Source: Acidobacteria bacterium UBA7540 (GTDB taxonomy: Bacteria; Acidobacteriota; Terriglobia; UBA7540). From it: a stretch of 10,081 nt of DNA. This document shows, one piece after another, positions 7,701-10,081 of this stretch. Each line of letters begins with the position of its first letter. The stretch's first letter is position 1. Made by a program: the position numbers and the translations under genes. The stretch covers positions 7,463 to 17,543 of the forward strand of contig DLMI01000226.1 of the NCBI GenBank assembly GCA_002478145.1, written 5' to 3'. The notes below the pieces were generated by a model. The model searched no databases. It was not told where the DNA came from and saw only the letters and a program-made list of their open reading frames with translations.

Positions 7701-8424
7701 AATCCAGATTGGGAACAATCGCCGTCGTCTGATTTACGCCTTCGTTGACGTTACCGCCGTTCACCATAAAGCCGTTGGCAGTTTCGCGCTGACCACTAAC
7801 GGAGAGACCGCCGGCGTTCAAATTGCCAGAAGGCGAAAGGGGTGCGTACTCTCCCGAGGTTTCTGGCGCCACGCCCGGTTGCAGTGCCAACAAGTCGGTG
7901 TAGCTTCGCCCGTTGAGCGGAAGGGACTCCATTTTGGTGCTCCCGATCACCTCGCCCATTTGCGTAGTTGTGGTTTCAATGCGGACCGCGCTACTTGAGA
8001 CGGTCATTTCCTCGTGCACGCCACCCACCTGTAGACGCGCATCCACCCTCACTGCGCTGTTCGTGTCAATGGCAATAGCGGTCTGCCCAAACTCCTTGAA
8101 GCCAGTCTTGCGCACGGTGATTGCGTAAGTGCCAACCGGCAACGCCAGAAACGAATAGAAGCCCTTCTGATCAGTGACAACTACCCGCTGAATCCTGGTT
8201 TCGATGTTACGGGCAGTCACCTCCGCTCCGGCAATCACGGCCCCGCTCTCGTCGGTTACGATCCCCGAAATGCTCCCGGTTACGCCAGCGTTCGCACGTT
8301 GAAAGCTGGATAAGCAGAACAACCCAGTAAGGAGCACCGACCAGGCAATTGCATGCCAATGAATCCTTCGTGATCGATGTTCGAGATCTCTTCCGGCCGT
8401 CAAGGCAACTCGCTTTTGTGGCAT
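4786..8424 (-). CDS. Oar-like TonB-dependent outer-membrane receptor with carboxypeptidase-regulatory-like N-domain
   Basis: From the preferred start the protein has 1212 residues. It has a basic n-region with twin arginines, a hydrophobic export segment (about 24-40) ending QRANA, then a carboxypeptidase-regulatory-like/transthyretin-like beta domain (about 48-134; SGIVTDESGAVIAGAEV, GFYSFLALPVGTY). A plug domain follows (about 155-280) with SLPLNGRSYTDLLALQPGV and the GGQVNAITKSGTNDFHGE segment that ends the plug in acidobacterial receptors. A long 22-strand-type beta barrel ends in LALKFNF; the terminal Phe is the usual outer-membrane assembly signal. Such receptors import or bind large substrates, in Acidobacteriota often plant or microbial glycans. 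No clear TonB box is visible. The ATG at 8422-8424 is chosen because AGGAGA lies 6 nt before it (8431-8436); an in-frame ATG at 8517 would add 31 residues but has no good ribosome site and overlaps the likely promoter. It is first in the minus-strand operon. The substrate is inferred only from the GH30 neighbour. Confidence 0.93.
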   Translation of the reverse strand: MPQKRVALTAGRDLEHRSRRIHWHAIAWSVLLTGLFCLSSFQRANAGVTGSISGIVTDESGAVIAGAEVTARNIETRIQRVVVTDQKGFYSFLALPVGTYAITVRKTGFKEFGQTAIAIDTNSAVRVDARLQVGGVHEEMTVSSSAVRIETTTTQMGEVIGSTKMESLPLNGRSYTDLLALQPGVAPETSGEYAPLSPSGNLNAGGLSVSGQRETANGFMVNGGNVNEGVNQTTAIVPNLDSIEEFRIITNNFDSEYGNYSGGQVNAITKSGTNDFHGELFEFLRNDDLDARNYFSSIREAFKQNQFGGTFGGPIVRKKVFFFIDYQGTRQVQGQVANVPVYSAADLTGNLTDVSSALTGTVVSSTSTPTSTSWASVLTSELGYPVQPGEPYYFAGCTSDNSTTGCVFPNAIIPSSAISAPATALLKYIPPPNSTEDGQPFFETGAYNNVLRDDKGGIRVDGNSHAGMLSAYYFLDDYNQQCPYCFVSLPGFNVLNVGRAQMVNLSDITTQSPTAVNEFRLHYMRFASFSGEPQGGVGPSLSSLGFVTGANTLGIVPIAPQFEGVPNISLNNFSFGVNAYPLAQYNNTYQLLDNYSKVLGTHSIKFGGNVHYDQITQVAYGANNGSFAFDGSETGLDFADFLIGAPVYYEQGQQAPLHSRSRYFGLYAQDSWRVTSALTVNYGLRWDVSTSWWEAKNQLETIIPGEQSRVFPGAPTGWVFPGDPNVPSTLAPTHHNNFAPRVGLAYSPSSDAGPLHRLLGGSGQSSIRAGYGIFYTAIEDLTDALEVGDPPYGLFYSSPNPPLFATPFVDRATGNSEGQRYPVVFPPANVSASNPDPNVNWAQFEPISSSPGYWYKNRLPYAEHYELSFERQLGSYSMLNVSYVGTQSHRLLVLVNANPSVPAICLSVSQASEVAPGTATCGPMAETGTFTTVTGQTIIPRQPLGADFGSTGLYENIGNASYNALEATFRHRSGRLEFLAGYTYSKTLDQASGLGDQVNPFDPGQTKELAAFDLRNNFVISYTYELPFDRLFGKKANLTSGWKLSGITRFSTGLPVTLLELDDNSLTGTTSAGPNNNGIDTPDFTPGPLNFTDPRSGQPYFNSSLFTSEQLGQLGNARRRFFRGPGINNWDMALLKDFAVRDRMHIEFRAEFFNVFNHTQFVATSGLGSPGTGTCVTSGPGESCAGVPGSSFGIITVARDPRIGQLALKFNF

Positions 8425-8430
8425 AGCAGC

Positions 8431-8436
8431 TCTCCT
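8431..8436 (-). promoter_or_regulatory. Ribosome-binding site that sets the TonB receptor start
   Basis: On the minus strand the bases read AGGAGA, 6 nt before the ATG at 8422-8424. The alternative ATG at 8515-8517 is preceded only by TAGGCGTAA. This site supports the shorter protein with a conventional signal peptide. Confidence 0.7.
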
Positions 8437-8514
8437 GTGAGCTTTATGCTTGGGCAGCAAGAATGTATTTGCACTTACTTCATTAACTGAAATAATATGT
8501 TGCTTGATGGCCGA

Positions 8515-8544
8515 CATTTACGCCTATTAATTCATTTATGTCAA
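8515..8544 (-). promoter_or_regulatory. Candidate promoter of the TonB-GH30-aminotransferase operon
   Basis: A perfect TTGACA -35 box lies at 8544-8539 on the minus strand. At 17-18 nt spacing the bases read GTAAAT/TAAATG, a poor -10 (three of six matches), which would suit an activated or regulated promoter. Transcription would start near 8508, leaving a leader of about 85 nt before the ATG at 8424. The -10 region overlaps a GCGTAAA element (8523-8517) that recurs in the dyad near 8636, so a repressor bound there would block polymerase. Confidence 0.4.
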
Positions 8545-8611
8545 GAAGTATTTGCGGATTCCCTGCGTTCCAGCAAGATTGCGATACAGGCAAGTTCGAG
8601 TCCCTGATAGC

Positions 8612-8655
8612 GAACAGCCTGCATAATTAGCGTAAATTACGCGAAACGGCTGTTC
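8612..8655. promoter_or_regulatory. Nested dyad, candidate ROK operator in the divergent intergenic region
   Basis: An outer pair of exact 8-bp inverted repeats (GAACAGCC 8612-8619, GGCTGTTC 8648-8655) encloses an inner 13-bp palindrome GCGTAA-A-TTACGC (8630-8642). The inner half-site GCGTAAA occurs again, in reverse orientation, at 8517-8523 over the presumed operon promoter. The spacing between the two inner sites is about 113 bp, which would permit DNA looping by a tetrameric repressor. Binding by the adjacent ROK protein is an inference from position; known ROK operators are AT-rich palindromes, and this one has a GC-flanked AT core. Confidence 0.5.
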
Positions 8656-8685
8656 TGTTCCTTAGCGCAACTGGAACTGTCCAAA

Positions 8686-8707
8686 GGGCTTCGGATCGTA
8701 AAAGCCC
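8686..8707 (+). promoter_or_regulatory. Small stem-loop in the probable leader of the ROK gene
   Basis: GGGCTT (8686-8691) and AAGCCC (8702-8707) are complementary arms around a 10-nt loop, ending 29 nt before the ROK start. There is no T run, so it is not a terminator. It could be another protein site, or chance. Confidence 0.2.
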
Positions 8708-8736
8708 ATTGAAGGGACCGCCGTGAAAGGGCATAG

Positions 8737-9996
8737 ATGGTGATCACGAGGAGTCTACAAAGGGCGCAGGCTCAAAATCCCGAATCCAAGTCTTTCAAGA
8801 ACGAGTGGAATGTTCTACAGCTCATTCACGCGAACCGCAACATTTCGCGAATTGAGCTGTCAAAGCAGACCTGCCTCAGTGCAGCTTCCATCACCGCTAT
8901 CGTCCAAAATCTGATTGATAGAGGGCTGGTTGTAGAATCCGGTCACAACTCCAGTGCTCTTGGACGAAAACCTGTTTCTTTGAGCCTTCGCGACGACGTC
9001 GGATTCCTTGTCGGAGTGGACCTGGGATCATTCCACACGCGAGTAGTAGTCACAAATATCCGAGGCGCTCTAGTCTACAAGCAAGAGTCCGAAACCGGAA
9101 TGCAGGACGGCCGCGATCTTGTTCTTTCCAGAACCATGAAGAAGATCCACAAAGCAATCGATGATTCCGGAACACCGAAAAATGCTCTTAAGGGCATTGG
9201 AATCGGGCATTCAGGAGTGATCGATGTAAGTAAAGGCCTAGTACTCTCCTTTCCTCGACCTGGTCAAATGACCGAATGGAAAAATGTCCCGCTCAGAGAC
9301 CTCCTTGAGCGCGAGTTCGGAGTGCCCTGCCTGCTTGAGGACAGCGTAAGAGCGATCGCAACAGCAGAAAAGCACTTTGGACTCGGAGCAGGTCTGAGCG
9401 ATTTCATATACGTTGACGTAGGAATGGGGATTGGCGCCGCGATTTTTCTTGATGGCAAACTCTACCGCGGGCCCGGCGGCAGCGCCGGCGAATTCGGTCA
9501 CATGACAGTAGATGAACACGGCCCGCTTTGTTGCTGCGGCAATTATGGATGCTTGGAAATACTGGCTTCTTGCGGAGCCATTATCCAATCCGTAAGAAGC
9601 GCCATCGAAAAAGGGGTGGATTCCAAAGTTCGAGAGTTAGCGCAAGGAGATCTGAACCGGATCAGTATTGAGATGATCGGGAAAGCTGCCCTGCAAAATG
9701 ACAGCCTGTCCTTTCGTGTTCTGCACGAGGCAGTTTCACACATTGCCGTAGCTCTGGCCGACGTTGTGAACTTGCTGAATCCGCACGTTCTCATTTTTGG
9801 AGGAGCTTTATTCCGTTCCGCGCCTGAACTATTTCTGGAACCTTTGAAACGCACCATAAAACAACGCGCGCTGGAAAAATCAGCCAATGAAGTGCAGCTC
9901 AAGATCTCGACTTTGGGGAGCGAAGCGGGCGCCCTCGGAGCCGGAAGATTGATTTCCGAAATCGTGGTAGAAAGACTCTACCGCATCGCCACCTGA
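8737..9996 (+). CDS. ROK-family transcriptional regulator (NagC/XylR type)
   Basis: The 419-residue protein joins an N-terminal winged helix-turn-helix (about 20-85; NISRIELSKQTCLSAASITA is the recognition region and ALGRKPVSLSL the wing) to a ROK sugar-kinase-like domain. LVGVDLGSFHTRVVV (91-105) is the phosphate-1 strand and IYVDVGMGIGAAIFLDG (224-240) the second glycine-rich loop. GEFGHMTV (251-258) with H255 and CCCGNYGCLE (265-274) form the ROK zinc site C-x-C-G-x2-G-C-x-E. FGGALFRSA (354-362) is the adenosine-type loop. The usual N-D pair before the catalytic aspartate is E201-D202, so the Asp is kept but the Asn is lost, which suits a sensor rather than a kinase. Length is normal for ROK repressors (about 380-420). 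AAAGGG lies 5 nt before the ATG. Divergent placement next to the receptor operon and the dyad between them suggest it represses that operon until a sugar binds. Confidence 0.93.
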   Translation: MVITRSLQRAQAQNPESKSFKNEWNVLQLIHANRNISRIELSKQTCLSAASITAIVQNLIDRGLVVESGHNSSALGRKPVSLSLRDDVGFLVGVDLGSFHTRVVVTNIRGALVYKQESETGMQDGRDLVLSRTMKKIHKAIDDSGTPKNALKGIGIGHSGVIDVSKGLVLSFPRPGQMTEWKNVPLRDLLEREFGVPCLLEDSVRAIATAEKHFGLGAGLSDFIYVDVGMGIGAAIFLDGKLYRGPGGSAGEFGHMTVDEHGPLCCCGNYGCLEILASCGAIIQSVRSAIEKGVDSKVRELAQGDLNRISIEMIGKAALQNDSLSFRVLHEAVSHIAVALADVVNLLNPHVLIFGGALFRSAPELFLEPLKRTIKQRALEKSANEVQLKISTLGSEAGALGAGRLISEIVVERLYRIAT

Positions 9997-10019
9997 ACAG
10001 TCAGTGATCTACAGTCAGT
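9997..10019. repeat. Short direct repeat after the ROK gene
   Basis: ACAGTCAGT occurs twice (9997-10005 and 10011-10019) with a 14-bp period right after the ROK stop. It is too short to call a mobile-element footprint. The last 62 nt of the window contain no supportable gene; an ATG at 10063 opens a frame that runs off the edge after six codons. Confidence 0.3.
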
Positions 10020-10081
10020 ATTTGTCGGAAGTAGAAGTGAGAGTACGCGATTCGTCGCTGGTATGAGAATCCCGGCACCTT

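Noticed and set aside
10063..10081. Start of another gene at the right edge
   Set aside because: Only six codons are present and no convincing ribosome site precedes the ATG.

Overview
The window looks like chromosomal DNA from a soil-type Acidobacteriota. No marker gene is present, so this rests on gene-family character: a large Oar-like TonB-dependent receptor with an N-terminal carboxypeptidase-regulatory-like domain, a C-terminal tail resembling the acidobacterial VWFA-related family at the left edge, and a small basic helical protein of a type I recall as common in that phylum. Base composition is moderate in GC throughout.

Right three quarters (about 1.7-10.0 kb): a sugar-use locus. 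On the minus strand, reading right to left, are a TonB-dependent outer-membrane receptor (8424-4786), a secreted glycoside hydrolase family 30 enzyme (4718-3195), a DegT/DnrJ/EryC1/StrS-type PLP aminotransferase (3164-1839) and the first 51 codons of a Gfo/Idh/MocA oxidoreductase (from 1852). The gaps are 67 and 30 nt and the last pair overlaps by 14 nt, so this looks like one operon. A ROK-family sugar-responsive repressor (8737-9996) is transcribed the other way. The 312-nt region between the two contains a nested dyad, a repeated GCGTAAA half-site and a minus-strand TTGACA box, which suggests the ROK protein controls the operon. My inference is that the receptor takes up a glycan fragment, GH30 cleaves beta-glucosidic bonds outside the cytoplasm, and the aminotransferase/oxidoreductase pair handled a keto- or amino-sugar inside.

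Left part (1-1.7 kb): a rearranged edge. It holds the last codons of a probable VWFA-related protein (stop at 58), a perfect 20-bp TetR-style palindrome (133-152), a tyrosine recombinase cut off before its catalytic H-x-x-R and Tyr (1102-281), a gene-poor stretch, and then a small acidobacterial-type gene (from 1579) and the Gfo/Idh/MocA gene (from 1852) that run head-on into one another. Recognisable coding sequence of both ends at the same point near 1695-1700. The simplest reading is a deletion or insertion scar that removed the 3' end of the sugar operon, perhaps linked to the nearby integrase.

No rRNA, tRNA, CRISPR array or complete insertion sequence was seen. The best leads are the truncated operon with its convergent junction at about 1700, and the operator architecture between the receptor and the ROK gene.
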